This document shows, one piece after another, positions 16,073-25,589 of a stretch of 64,000 bases of DNA. The position numbers and the translations under genes were made by a program. The stretch comes from Saccharicrinis sp963677245 (GTDB lineage Bacteria > Bacteroidota > Bacteroidia > Bacteroidales > Marinilabiliaceae), in assembly GCA_963677245.1 (NCBI GenBank), contig OY781921.1, positions 1,984,001-2,048,000 on the forward strand, read 5' to 3'. Every line of letters begins with the position of its first letter. Position 1 is the stretch's first letter. The notes below the pieces were generated by a model. That model was not told the origin of the DNA. It saw only the letters and a list, made by a program, of their open reading frames with translations, and did no database searches.

Positions 16073-18937
16073 TTATTTAATAACAATACGCTTAACGTTA
16101 GATTTTGTTTCTGAAGTTACTTTTACTAAGTATACACCTTTAGTTTCCAGGCTTAAAGCAACAACTCCACCGGCAACAACTTCTTTTGTTAACACTACAT
16201 TACCTGTAACATCATAGATAGTAATTACCTGATCAAGTCCATCTTCTAAAGAAACAGTAAAGTTTCCATTTGATGGGTTTGGATAAATCTCTAATTGAGC
16301 TGTTTCTAATGAACCTACAGATGTTGTTCCAACATAAATGGCTACCTCATTACTGTATACAGTTACAGAAGCACCATCGTCATCAAGTACTGTTGCTTCA
16401 TATACGATATAGTGATTTCCTTCGTAGATATCATATGGTATATAAGTAGCACCTGTTTCCTGTACCGGGAAGAACTCATTATAAGGTCCTCCTGGAGTAG
16501 TAGAATACTTCCACTGAACACCTGTAGCTCCTTCTGGTAAAGTATAACTTAATTCTGTTGCATCATCACCTAAAGAATCATCAGCAATAAACTGATCTGC
16601 AGCAGGACTTACTGTTATATCAACAATTTTTACAGGAATAGCATTAGTTGTAATATCTGTTCCATCTCCAATACAAACTACATAATAAGTACCTGCTTCA
16701 GCAAAAGCAACTTCTGCAGTAGCACCGGTAACAGGAGTAGCGAAGCTTTCGAATGGACCAGTTGCACTAGTTGACCATTTCCACTCAAATGAAGAATAAG
16801 CACCTGAGTTAATTAAAGATAGCGTAGTTGTAGACTGACCTTTACCAACAACTTGCGTCTTAGTTTGCTCAACACCAAATGCACTTAAGTCACGGATAGA
16901 TACAGTTGTCATATCAGTATTTGGATCGTAAACCATGTAAGGAACTGTTCCTGTTGGAGTGATAAACTTAGGATTGAAAGTGTACTCACCAGTCTCCGCA
17001 TCTAAAGTACCAGTAATCCAAGGAGCTAAAGTACCTCTGGCATCACCAGCAAAGGTATACTTAGAGTTTCCTTCCATACGGAATTCTGAGTAACCTGCAT
17101 TTGCAGAAACACGACCAGGCCAATTCACAAAATGCATTACTGCATTATCTCTTAGTTGTAAGTTTGCTCCAGTTGCAGGGTTGTTGCTACCTCCAAGTAG
17201 TGTATTCGTTGCCATAATTGCCTTAGCATCACCCACTACTTCAAATAAGGTATTTAAATCATATAATCTGAAATAATAAGCATCTTTAATAAATACACCA
17301 CTTTCAATTTTAAATGATCCAGGAGATGACATATGATCTTTTCTATACCATAGTGTATCTGTAGCAGACTCTCCAACATACTTAAATAATCCACCTGTAC
17401 CAATAGTTAATCCAGCAATGGTATCCTTACCTCCACCAATAACTTCAGCAGTCATTCCATCAGGAATAGTAAGGCTGTTTTTATGAATATAGGCAGCCGG
17501 ATCCCAGTTCATTATATTTCTTGCATTGGTTTCATCACCTACAACATCACCTTCAAAAGTAATATTTAAAGCAGCTGAATTCCATGTTGCAATATTGAAT
17601 TGAACTTCCTTAGTTGTATTAACAACTCCATCAATAGTAGACTCACAAACTACAAAGTAAGTACCTGCCTCTGTGAAATTAGCAGAAAACTCAATACCCG
17701 AATTCACAGGATCAAATGACATATATGGTCCACCAGGAGTAGTTGAATACTTCCACTCTCTTGAACTAGCTTCTGTTTCTTCAATAACTTCAATCATCAA
17801 AGATGCCTGACCAATTCTTAAGTTTTGGGTTACATCATTACTTAATACCGCTTTATTAGAAGCTACAACACACTCAATACTATTTGAGTAATGAACTGCA
17901 GCATCTCCACCGATACCTTTAAGTGCTAAATAATAAGTACCTGCTTCTGCAAATAATGGAGTAATAGAAGCATTAGTTTCTGCAGGATCAAAACTCATAT
18001 CAAAAGTTCCATCTACAGTTCCATATACCCATTCTATTCCACCTGTCATAGATGTAAATCCATCATTCTGAATGGCAGAAACTTCTGTTCCAGCTTCTCC
18101 GGCTAATAATAATTGTCTATCAGTTGGTTCTACAACAAAAGCACTTTTTAAACGAGTATTAATAACAGTATAAAGGTTTATTGGATCATATTTTACTACT
18201 AAATCACGATCTTCTGCAGTAGCAACACTACCAGCTTCTATTAAACCGTTAATCCAGTCTACAATATCACCATTTACTCTTAATTCTGCATCTTCATCAA
18301 TATAAACGTGAACACGTCCTAAACCTGAAGGAATACGATCTAAGGCATTCATTGTAGCCAAAGTATGACCAATAATGTTTAAACGACCTCCTTTTGTACC
18401 ATTTCTATCACCAAGTCCCACCCAGTGTCTGAAAGTAGCTGTATCACAATCTAATGTAACCACTAGAGAATCATTGTCACAATAGAAGTTTTTATTTCTG
18501 TTATAATGGAAATTACCACCAATAACATTAACTATACCTCTTACATAATCTCCAGCAGTTGTTTCATTACCATTGATTCTAAATGTAGCTCCTTCGGACA
18601 TATTAATAGTTACTTCTCCTGTAGGAGTCCAGCTTGTAACTTCTCCAGTTTCCTCATCAGTTACAACAACTGATCCCTGGCTTACTGTACTAAAAATATT
18701 AACATCAATATCCTCGGTACCGGTAATCACACAAGCATTTGTATATGTACTAGAGTTACCGAAGAAAAGGTTATTTCCGGCCATAGTACCTTCCGGAGTC
18801 CAGTTAGCAGGCTCTGCTGCATCTGAACTAACTGAACCATTCCAGGTAAGATCTGATTGTGCAAACGTTGCCTGAGCCATCACAAACATGGCTGCTACCA
18901 GGCACAGCGTTTTCATTCTAAGATAAAGGTTTTTCAT
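16073..18937 (-). CDS. T9SS-secreted protein with Ig-like repeats
   Basis: The 954-residue protein begins with a signal peptide (MKTLCLVAAMFVMAQATFAQ, starting at the internal Met at 18916 or the first Met at 18937). An N-terminal region with the TWNGS...ANWTP motif resembles the start of beta-strand-repeat domains. Four Ig-like repeats can be aligned by the WKYSTTPGGPY and EAGTYYVVC motifs, near residues 300-370, 390-450, 720-775 and 790-860. Between the second and third is another domain starting WNSAALNITFEGD. The last 75 residues are a T9SS sorting domain (LEIYPNPSNGNFTV ... NVKRIVIK). No catalytic residues are evident. Its place directly after susD suggests a surface or secreted accessory protein for glycan binding, which is inference. 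Confidence 0.8.
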   Translation of the reverse strand: MKNLYLRMKTLCLVAAMFVMAQATFAQSDLTWNGSVSSDAAEPANWTPEGTMAGNNLFFGNSSTYTNACVITGTEDIDVNIFSTVSQGSVVVTDEETGEVTSWTPTGEVTINMSEGATFRINGNETTAGDYVRGIVNVIGGNFHYNRNKNFYCDNDSLVVTLDCDTATFRHWVGLGDRNGTKGGRLNIIGHTLATMNALDRIPSGLGRVHVYIDEDAELRVNGDIVDWINGLIEAGSVATAEDRDLVVKYDPINLYTVINTRLKSAFVVEPTDRQLLLAGEAGTEVSAIQNDGFTSMTGGIEWVYGTVDGTFDMSFDPAETNASITPLFAEAGTYYLALKGIGGDAAVHYSNSIECVVASNKAVLSNDVTQNLRIGQASLMIEVIEETEASSREWKYSTTPGGPYMSFDPVNSGIEFSANFTEAGTYFVVCESTIDGVVNTTKEVQFNIATWNSAALNITFEGDVVGDETNARNIMNWDPAAYIHKNSLTIPDGMTAEVIGGGKDTIAGLTIGTGGLFKYVGESATDTLWYRKDHMSSPGSFKIESGVFIKDAYYFRLYDLNTLFEVVGDAKAIMATNTLLGGSNNPATGANLQLRDNAVMHFVNWPGRVSANAGYSEFRMEGNSKYTFAGDARGTLAPWITGTLDAETGEYTFNPKFITPTGTVPYMVYDPNTDMTTVSIRDLSAFGVEQTKTQVVGKGQSTTTLSLINSGAYSSFEWKWSTSATGPFESFATPVTGATAEVAFAEAGTYYVVCIGDGTDITTNAIPVKIVDITVSPAADQFIADDSLGDDATELSYTLPEGATGVQWKYSTTPGGPYNEFFPVQETGATYIPYDIYEGNHYIVYEATVLDDDGASVTVYSNEVAIYVGTTSVGSLETAQLEIYPNPSNGNFTVSLEDGLDQVITIYDVTGNVVLTKEVVAGGVVALSLETKGVYLVKVTSETKSNVKRIVIK

Positions 18938-18998
18938 AACAATTGAATTTTAGTTTTAACACTATTTCTATATTTAGGAAAGCCGTTAAACAAACGGC

Positions 18999-20744
18999 TT
19001 ATTTATCCTCTAAATCAAGTGGTAACCACCAGTTTTCTCTTTCAGAAAGCAGGGTTCTTACTTTTTCGGCAGTACCATTGTCACCTGCCTTTTCAAATTT
19101 TTCGGCTATTTTATCAGCCAAAATGGAGTTATCGCCACGACGTAAAGCCATACGCACCAAATCACCCCAACGATTTCCTTCGAAGGCTAACTCTAATGCA
19201 TTTTCCTCGAGTATTTGATCTTCAATTACCAACAAAGAATCTGATCCTTCAGGAACAATAGTATTTTGAAGGCTTACACGGTTACGAACGCCCACATTTC
19301 TGTACCACAACCCACGGTGAACCGGAGGAACCTGTACATTATTGGTACTTCTTGCATCAAAATCATAAGGTGCAGGCAAATGTGTTTGTTCCCAATTAAA
19401 AGCTCCGGTAACCTCACTTTTATCCCCAGGATAAGCATAGTTAGGCTGAATACCGTTATTCATGATTGAATAAGCTACTTTGTGCTTTCCATCTCGGTTG
19501 GCAGCTTCACTATATCTCAAATGCAAAGAACCTGCTCTCCACATAAACCATTTACCTGACTTTTCATAAGGTTTGTTTTCATCGTAATCAGAAATATACT
19601 TGGTGATTACAGGATCATTTCCAATCATTTTGTACGAACCGGTATTTCCGTTGTAATCCTCAATATTACCTCTAAAGTCACCTTTAAAACCATTTCCTTG
19701 CGTTTGGCTATTCCATAAGTCCATTGCTTTCATCGATGGCTTTAACAAGTAATCTCCTTGTTCCAGTGAGAACATATCATAAAATGGAGATGGCTCATAA
19801 ACACTATGGAAATACATTACCCATATCCATTCGTCGTAGTAATCTCCACTACCATAAGTGGAAAATAATGTAGCCCAGTTATTTACTGCACTTTCAATAT
19901 CATTTTCGTAGTAACGTGTATATCGGCTATGGTAATGTGTAAAATTGAAGAAGTCGGTAGGAATCTTATAATTATCGTAATCACCTGTCGATCTTTCCAT
20001 TAAATTTTTAAAATAAGTAGCCGCCTGCAGATAATTACCGTTCCAAAGGTTTAACTCTCCTAACAAATATTCTTTATCGATAAATGCAATAGTTTGAGAG
20101 AAACCATCCAGGCTCGTTGTCATATCTTCATCATTATAAGGATCTTTAAATGGCAAAGCCTCCATAAAGGTTAATAAGGTACTCACCATTTCCTCAACTC
20201 CAAGAACAGGAGCATCTGCCGTATTGATTACAGAAAGATCTTCAATCGTAACAATTGGTTCTGTTAAGTACGGTACACTTCCATAGTGAATGACTAGTTG
20301 CAAATACAAGTAACTGCGTAAGGCACCCATATCAGAGAATCTCTGAGCATATTCATCTTCAGTGATTTTTGATTCACTTAACATGATTTCCAGATTAGCC
20401 ATGACATCATTACAGTTGTTAATTACTTTATAAATGGGTCTGGCATCTGCCCATGGATTACCTTCAACAACACTATGTGCACTAATCTCTTCCAGGTAGT
20501 GATCAGCATTATAGGTAATATCCATTAAATCAGCCCTTAATTCGTTTAGCACAACCAACTGCGGAGCTAAATCCTGAAATAAGGCGTATACACCTAAAAC
20601 GGCATTATTGGCGTCATCAATACTTTGATAATGTTCCGATTCTTTAAGCACATCCACATTATCAACCTCTAAAATGTCGTTACAGGAAAACATAAAAAAG
20701 GTAATTCCTATAAGTACATATGCTATATAATTTCTTTTATTCAT
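18999..20744 (-). CDS. SusD/RagB-family glycan-binding lipoprotein
   Basis: The 581-residue lipoprotein has lipobox FMFSC with Cys21. The SusD fold is recognisable from the N-terminal DILEVDNVDVLKESEHYQSIDDANNAVLGVYALFQDL segment, TPR-like helices in the middle, and the C-terminal LELAFEGNRWGDLVRMALRRGD motif that is diagnostic of SusD/RagB. It would sit on the outer membrane surface over the SusC channel encoded directly upstream (22-nt gap) and help capture oligosaccharides for TonB-driven import. The sequence is quite different from the other SusD in this locus, so the two pairs probably take different ligands. Confidence 0.93.
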   Translation of the reverse strand: MNKRNYIAYVLIGITFFMFSCNDILEVDNVDVLKESEHYQSIDDANNAVLGVYALFQDLAPQLVVLNELRADLMDITYNADHYLEEISAHSVVEGNPWADARPIYKVINNCNDVMANLEIMLSESKITEDEYAQRFSDMGALRSYLYLQLVIHYGSVPYLTEPIVTIEDLSVINTADAPVLGVEEMVSTLLTFMEALPFKDPYNDEDMTTSLDGFSQTIAFIDKEYLLGELNLWNGNYLQAATYFKNLMERSTGDYDNYKIPTDFFNFTHYHSRYTRYYENDIESAVNNWATLFSTYGSGDYYDEWIWVMYFHSVYEPSPFYDMFSLEQGDYLLKPSMKAMDLWNSQTQGNGFKGDFRGNIEDYNGNTGSYKMIGNDPVITKYISDYDENKPYEKSGKWFMWRAGSLHLRYSEAANRDGKHKVAYSIMNNGIQPNYAYPGDKSEVTGAFNWEQTHLPAPYDFDARSTNNVQVPPVHRGLWYRNVGVRNRVSLQNTIVPEGSDSLLVIEDQILEENALELAFEGNRWGDLVRMALRRGDNSILADKIAEKFEKAGDNGTAEKVRTLLSERENWWLPLDLEDK

Positions 20745-20766
20745 ATCGTGAGATTTTCTTTTCGAA

Positions 20767-23700
20767 TTATAGTTTCAGCTTAATACCGATTAATACTGAT
20801 TTTACAGCAGGAGGTAAACCAACGTCAATTCCTCTGCTAAGCGCAGAATTACTAATACTAAAATCAGGATCCATACCTTTATAACCTGTTAATGTAAGTA
20901 GGTTATTTCCGGTTACAAATAACTCTGGTTTATCAAGGAATCCTGTACTAAGAGGAAGCTTATAACTCAATGTAATATTCGTTAATCTTAGATAAGATCC
21001 ATCTTCAATCCATCGGTCAGAAAAGCGGTTGTTCATCATTGGATCACCATATACTGCTTTAGGAATATCGGTAACCTGACCTTCGTAACGCCATCTGTTT
21101 CTAACTATTTCTGTTTGATTATTGAAAGAATCCATTGATTCCATCTCATAACGTAATGCGTTGAATACATCATTACCTAAAGAAAAACCAAGATTGGCAA
21201 TTAAAGTAAAGTCCTTGTAGTTTAAGCGGGTTTGAATACCTCCGGCCAAATCAGGAGTAGGGTCTCCAATAATTACACGGTCGTTTTCATCAATAATACT
21301 TGTATACTCTTCTCCTTCTACATTATCTGCATGATGATCAACAAAAATAACATCACCAGCACCAAATGCAACAATATCTGTATTTGGTAAATAGTTAGCT
21401 AAACCAGATGCCTGAGCTGCTTCTGTTGTAGCATATACTCCATTGGTTTCGTATCCATAAAATACGCCAACAGACTCGCCTACTTTTGTTAATACTGTTG
21501 CTCCGTATAATTCAGTTTCCAATTGGTCGCCATGAAGTTTAGTTACTTCTGTTTTATACTTACTTAGAGCTATTCCTAAATCCCACTTTACTGGTCCGTT
21601 TAGAATGCGAGCATTTACGCTTACATCAATACCTTGAGTTGTAAAGCTACCATTGTTAAAGCTGTAATTATCCTCGCCTGAGAAAACAGATGCAACTTTT
21701 TGCTCTATCATATCCGTTGTTTCATTTTGATAAACATCAGCAGAAACAGTTAATCGGCTATGCAAAAGTTCTAAATCAATACCGGCATTTATTTTTGTAT
21801 TCTTTTCCCATTTAATCCAAGGATTATAAATATTTCCTCTGATTACACCTTGTTGACCTAAGTAATTTTTAGCGGTATAGTATTTATAGCGGTTATATAA
21901 ACCAATATCATCATTACCGGTTAAACCATAACTGGCTCTGATTTTAAATAAATCGATAAATGAAACATCCGAAAGGAAAGGCTCTGAACTTAGCACCCAA
22001 GCTCCTGAAACGGATGGGAACAATCCAAATACATTATCACCTATTTTAATTCCATCTGCCTCTGAACCAAATTGAGTAGCTGCATCCAACGAAACACTTG
22101 CTGACAAATAGTATTTCTTTAAATAACCATAATTAACCGAAGCATATGATGTTAATGTATTCCAATCACTTAAAAAACCTCCTCCTTCACTAAACAATGG
22201 GTCACCCTGACCTACACTTGTAATCTGATCACTGGCTGTATTCGCACCTGTTCCCCAATCTTCTTCAACCTGATTCATACTATAACGAACACCTGCTATA
22301 GCATTAAAATCGTGAACACGGTTAAAAGTATTGGTGTAGTTTAATCTTAAATCATTATTAATATTGTACTGTTTTTGAGTTCTATAACCATTTTCGTTAA
22401 GTATCTCTCCTAAATCATTTATGGTAGGCTGAACACCTGCAGCAGGAACAAAAAACAATTCTCTTTCCTTGTTAAAGGCGATACCTACCAGGTTGCTGAT
22501 GGTTAAATTTTCATTTACAATAGCATTGATATTGAAAGAACCGAAAACCCTGTAATTCTTAGCTACCTGATTCATTCCATTGGTATTGGTCATTAGAGTA
22601 CCCGGGTTACTTACGCCGAATACATCATAGTCTTCATAAACCGGAGTAACGATACCTGTAGATGTGCGCACATAAGGATGTAAAAATGGTGCCTTAATTA
22701 AAGAAGTATAAAAAGGATTATCCTTACCTGTCATGGTTCTTCCCGACTTAAAGTTTTGTACACCTCTGGCAAAACTAATACTTGAGTTAACGTTAAATAC
22801 TTTACTTATTTCGATATCCGAGTTAAATCGCATATTGAATCGCGAGTAATCCGTTTCTTTTACAGTTCCTTCATTTTTCAGGTAGTTTACCGATAATGAA
22901 TACAAAGCCACATCATCACCACCGGTAATTCTCATACCTATTTTTCTGTTGTAGCTATTAGCGAACAACTCTTCCTGCCATTCTTTATTATTGTGATATC
23001 TGTAATAATCTTCGTAAGAAGTATTGTTAATCATGTATGGTAATCGCTCAATAGAGTCCTGGCTAATGCCTGTACTTACCAACATGTCATTCAGGTATAA
23101 TCTGTAATCATCAGCTCCTAATACAGGTAAACTATTCGTTTTCATATTGATACCACCAGACATATTTAACTCTATTTTGTTAGACTGCTCTGTGGCTCTG
23201 CGCGTTCTGATATAAATAACACCGTTAGCTGCTTTGGCTCCATAAATAGAGGCCGCATCTTTTACAACCGTTACATTTTCAATATCTGAAACATCGATTG
23301 AAGAAAGCCCGTTATTACGGTGTCCCCAGATAGTTGACGTTCCATATTCCTGATCGTCATAGATCATTCCATCAACTACAATTAAAGGTCTGTTGTTTCC
23401 GTGTAAAGAAGAGAAACCCCTGATAAATAAATCTGAACCCTCTCCCGGCATTCCTGAACGATTTAGAACTTCGACACCAGCCAATTGATTTTTGAAAACG
23501 GATTCAGCAGAAACCAGCCCTTTTTCATTCGCATTTTCGAAACTATGCCCAAATGACATATTTTCAATAGCTTGTGTTGAATAAGCTAATTTTGGCTGCG
23601 TATAAAATAGATTGGCATGTTCCTGAAAAGTAGCATAACCAATAGGAGTTAAGTAAATGTCAACATGCGTACGTCCTGCCAAAACCACTTCTTTGGTTTG

Positions 23701-23961
23701 ATAACCCATAAAAGCAACTTTCAGTACGTTGTAATATGACTTTACCTCAATTTCATAATTACCCTCCAAATCAGAGAATGTGGAAGCGATATCTGAATTA
23801 TCTATTGCAACAAACTCAAGGGGCTTGTGCGTTTCTGCATCAAAAACAGTACCTGTAACCACCAAACTTGTTGAGTCGGCCTCCTGTGCAAATACACCGG
23901 CAGATACTATCATTACACAAACAAATAATAAGATCTGTTTTATATTCGTCATAATTCTCAT
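20767..23961 (-). CDS. SusC/RagA-family TonB-dependent transporter
   Basis: The 1064-residue outer-membrane protein begins with a signal peptide (IKQILLFVCVMIVSAGVFAQ). It has an N-terminal carboxypeptidase-like regulatory domain (VVTGTVFDAETHKPLEFVAI), a plug domain with the SusC motifs LFIRGFSSLHGNNRPLIVVDG and VVKDAASIYGAKAANGVI, and a large C-terminal beta-barrel. It imports oligosaccharides with energy from TonB, together with the SusD encoded just downstream. The stretch between the regulatory domain and plug (YATFQEHANLFYTQPKLAYS) is divergent from usual SusC proteins. A start at 23952 (MTNIK) is also possible. It overlaps or nearly abuts the FAS1 gene upstream (7-nt gap), showing co-transcription. 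Confidence 0.94.
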   Translation of the reverse strand: MRIMTNIKQILLFVCVMIVSAGVFAQEADSTSLVVTGTVFDAETHKPLEFVAIDNSDIASTFSDLEGNYEIEVKSYYNVLKVAFMGYQTKEVVLAGRTHVDIYLTPIGYATFQEHANLFYTQPKLAYSTQAIENMSFGHSFENANEKGLVSAESVFKNQLAGVEVLNRSGMPGEGSDLFIRGFSSLHGNNRPLIVVDGMIYDDQEYGTSTIWGHRNNGLSSIDVSDIENVTVVKDAASIYGAKAANGVIYIRTRRATEQSNKIELNMSGGINMKTNSLPVLGADDYRLYLNDMLVSTGISQDSIERLPYMINNTSYEDYYRYHNNKEWQEELFANSYNRKIGMRITGGDDVALYSLSVNYLKNEGTVKETDYSRFNMRFNSDIEISKVFNVNSSISFARGVQNFKSGRTMTGKDNPFYTSLIKAPFLHPYVRTSTGIVTPVYEDYDVFGVSNPGTLMTNTNGMNQVAKNYRVFGSFNINAIVNENLTISNLVGIAFNKERELFFVPAAGVQPTINDLGEILNENGYRTQKQYNINNDLRLNYTNTFNRVHDFNAIAGVRYSMNQVEEDWGTGANTASDQITSVGQGDPLFSEGGGFLSDWNTLTSYASVNYGYLKKYYLSASVSLDAATQFGSEADGIKIGDNVFGLFPSVSGAWVLSSEPFLSDVSFIDLFKIRASYGLTGNDDIGLYNRYKYYTAKNYLGQQGVIRGNIYNPWIKWEKNTKINAGIDLELLHSRLTVSADVYQNETTDMIEQKVASVFSGEDNYSFNNGSFTTQGIDVSVNARILNGPVKWDLGIALSKYKTEVTKLHGDQLETELYGATVLTKVGESVGVFYGYETNGVYATTEAAQASGLANYLPNTDIVAFGAGDVIFVDHHADNVEGEEYTSIIDENDRVIIGDPTPDLAGGIQTRLNYKDFTLIANLGFSLGNDVFNALRYEMESMDSFNNQTEIVRNRWRYEGQVTDIPKAVYGDPMMNNRFSDRWIEDGSYLRLTNITLSYKLPLSTGFLDKPELFVTGNNLLTLTGYKGMDPDFSISNSALSRGIDVGLPPAVKSVLIGIKLKL

Positions 23962-23968
23962 TTTTCAA

Positions 23969-25486
23969 TTATTCGAAATGTGGGACTAGTTTGATGTAAT
24001 CAGCTACTACAGCAGCTCCACTATCCTCATTTTGTAACCATAAATAAATATCTCTCATAGAAGTAAACTTATAGAATCCCACTTCCACCTCCTGTGCCTC
24101 TTCATATGACAAGTCTGTAACTTCGATATAATCTGAAACACCAATCATAGGGTTAAAGTCATAGGTGAAATTATTCTCTGATATTAATGTTGTATATCCT
24201 AGCTTTTGCTTTAATATATAGTCATCTCCTTTAGAAACTCTGTATGAACCATTAAAGTCATTAACTGCTTTCCAGTAAAACTTATAGGTGGTAGAAGAAA
24301 CTTCTCCGGCATGCATAATATAACCTGTTCCTACTGTGCTCGATGATGAATTATCCAATACGTAATCATAACCGCCAGAAGCAGCTTCTCTTACTCGCTT
24401 ATAACCTGCAGGGCTACCGATAATATCATCTCCGGCAACGGTATAATTATCATAGAAACGTTCCAGGGTTTCAGCCTCAATAATAATTGGCTGTATTTTG
24501 TTGGCCAATGGCACTGCACAACTTGAAATATGATGAACCCACCCATTGCTACATTTTACAGAAGATGTAATTAAGCTTTTATTAATCGGCACCATCACTG
24601 AATCCACTGACAATAATTCAGCAGGAATTTCATCTGCACTATAGTCCTGAGTAAACACATAATCTTTTGTGATTTTGTATTCACACATTTCTTTGTTAAT
24701 TAAAATAGCTTCATCTGTTGTAGCAGAAGTAACCTTATAGTATGGTGTATATGTTTCAAATTCTAATGAAAAAGCTTCATCATCTATAATTAAAACAGTA
24801 TAGGTAGAATCTTCTACTCTTAAATCTGCTACATCATCTAAAAAGGAGTTTTTCCAAACCATTCCGGACTCTATATCATAAATAGGCAGACCGTCATCTG
24901 TGTAACCTGTAATTGTTGCTACTTCCTCGTCGAACACTTCACCGGATAATGAATTCAGGTAATCAATATGCTTGTTAGCTGTTTCATAAGATTCGATATA
25001 ATCCCAGATATTATTTTTAGGTGTCAGTTGCTCCTGAATCAATTGCATAAAACCATTTTTTATGGCAATATCTTTACTCTCAACCGTAACCTCATCAATG
25101 CTGTTCTTATCTACCTTAAGCGCCTTTCCACTTAACATTTTAATTCTGGCTTCATCTTCTAAACCATAAAGTTGAATACCACCTTTATTGATATGGTTTG
25201 CTACAAATTGGTATAGCTCTGTTGCATCTTCCGGAAGAGCCGTTAAACTTGTATTTGATGGAACCCAAACAGTAAACATTTTAGCCTGTAATAAAGTATC
25301 GCTTAGACCTGTACTTTTTAAGGCCGCCAAAAAATTACTGTACTCAGGCAGTTTCTCCAATTCCTCTAAGAAAGTTGCTGATGCAGTAGAGTCGGATAAT
25401 TCGGAATAATCATCCCAGGCATCTTTACAACCCTGCAAAAGCAATATTGAAAAAACAATAGTGAATTGAATTATATATTTTTTCAT
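23969..25486 (-). CDS. FAS1-domain lipoprotein with C-terminal beta-sandwich
   Basis: The start at 25486 puts a lipoprotein signal at the N-terminus (MKKYIIQFTIVFSILLLQGC, Cys20). A fasciclin (FAS1) domain follows, visible as YSNFLAALKSTGLSDTLLQAKMFTVWVPSNTSLTALPEDAT and HINKGGI, with a second, less typical part to about residue 330. The C-terminal 150 residues (from IIIEAETLERFYDNYT) look like a carbohydrate-binding or adhesive beta-sandwich, with IEAETLE a feature of CBM-like domains. FAS1 domains in other systems mediate adhesion. Being next to SusC suggests a surface glycan-binding lipoprotein, which is inference. The gene is part of the PUL operon, preceded by a 13-bp hairpin at 25520-25549. 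Confidence 0.8.
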   Translation of the reverse strand: MKKYIIQFTIVFSILLLQGCKDAWDDYSELSDSTASATFLEELEKLPEYSNFLAALKSTGLSDTLLQAKMFTVWVPSNTSLTALPEDATELYQFVANHINKGGIQLYGLEDEARIKMLSGKALKVDKNSIDEVTVESKDIAIKNGFMQLIQEQLTPKNNIWDYIESYETANKHIDYLNSLSGEVFDEEVATITGYTDDGLPIYDIESGMVWKNSFLDDVADLRVEDSTYTVLIIDDEAFSLEFETYTPYYKVTSATTDEAILINKEMCEYKITKDYVFTQDYSADEIPAELLSVDSVMVPINKSLITSSVKCSNGWVHHISSCAVPLANKIQPIIIEAETLERFYDNYTVAGDDIIGSPAGYKRVREAASGGYDYVLDNSSSSTVGTGYIMHAGEVSSTTYKFYWKAVNDFNGSYRVSKGDDYILKQKLGYTTLISENNFTYDFNPMIGVSDYIEVTDLSYEEAQEVEVGFYKFTSMRDIYLWLQNEDSGAAVVADYIKLVPHFE

Positions 25487-25519
25487 GCGTTTGAAATTTT
25501 CATTTGTTGCATGGAACTC

Positions 25520-25549
25520 CCAAATAAGCTGGAAACCCAACTTATCTGG
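25520..25549 (-). promoter_or_regulatory. intercistronic hairpin within the PUL operon
   Basis: In minus-strand RNA, CCAGATAAGTTGG (25549-25537) pairs with CCAGCTTATTTGG (25532-25520) over 13 pairs including two G-U pairs, around a 4-nt loop. It lies between two FAS1 genes and has no T-run, so it is more likely an RNA-processing or stability element than a terminator. Confidence 0.5.
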
Positions 25550-25589
25550 TCGTTTCATTATATTGTTTTAATTGTCATTATTTACACCC

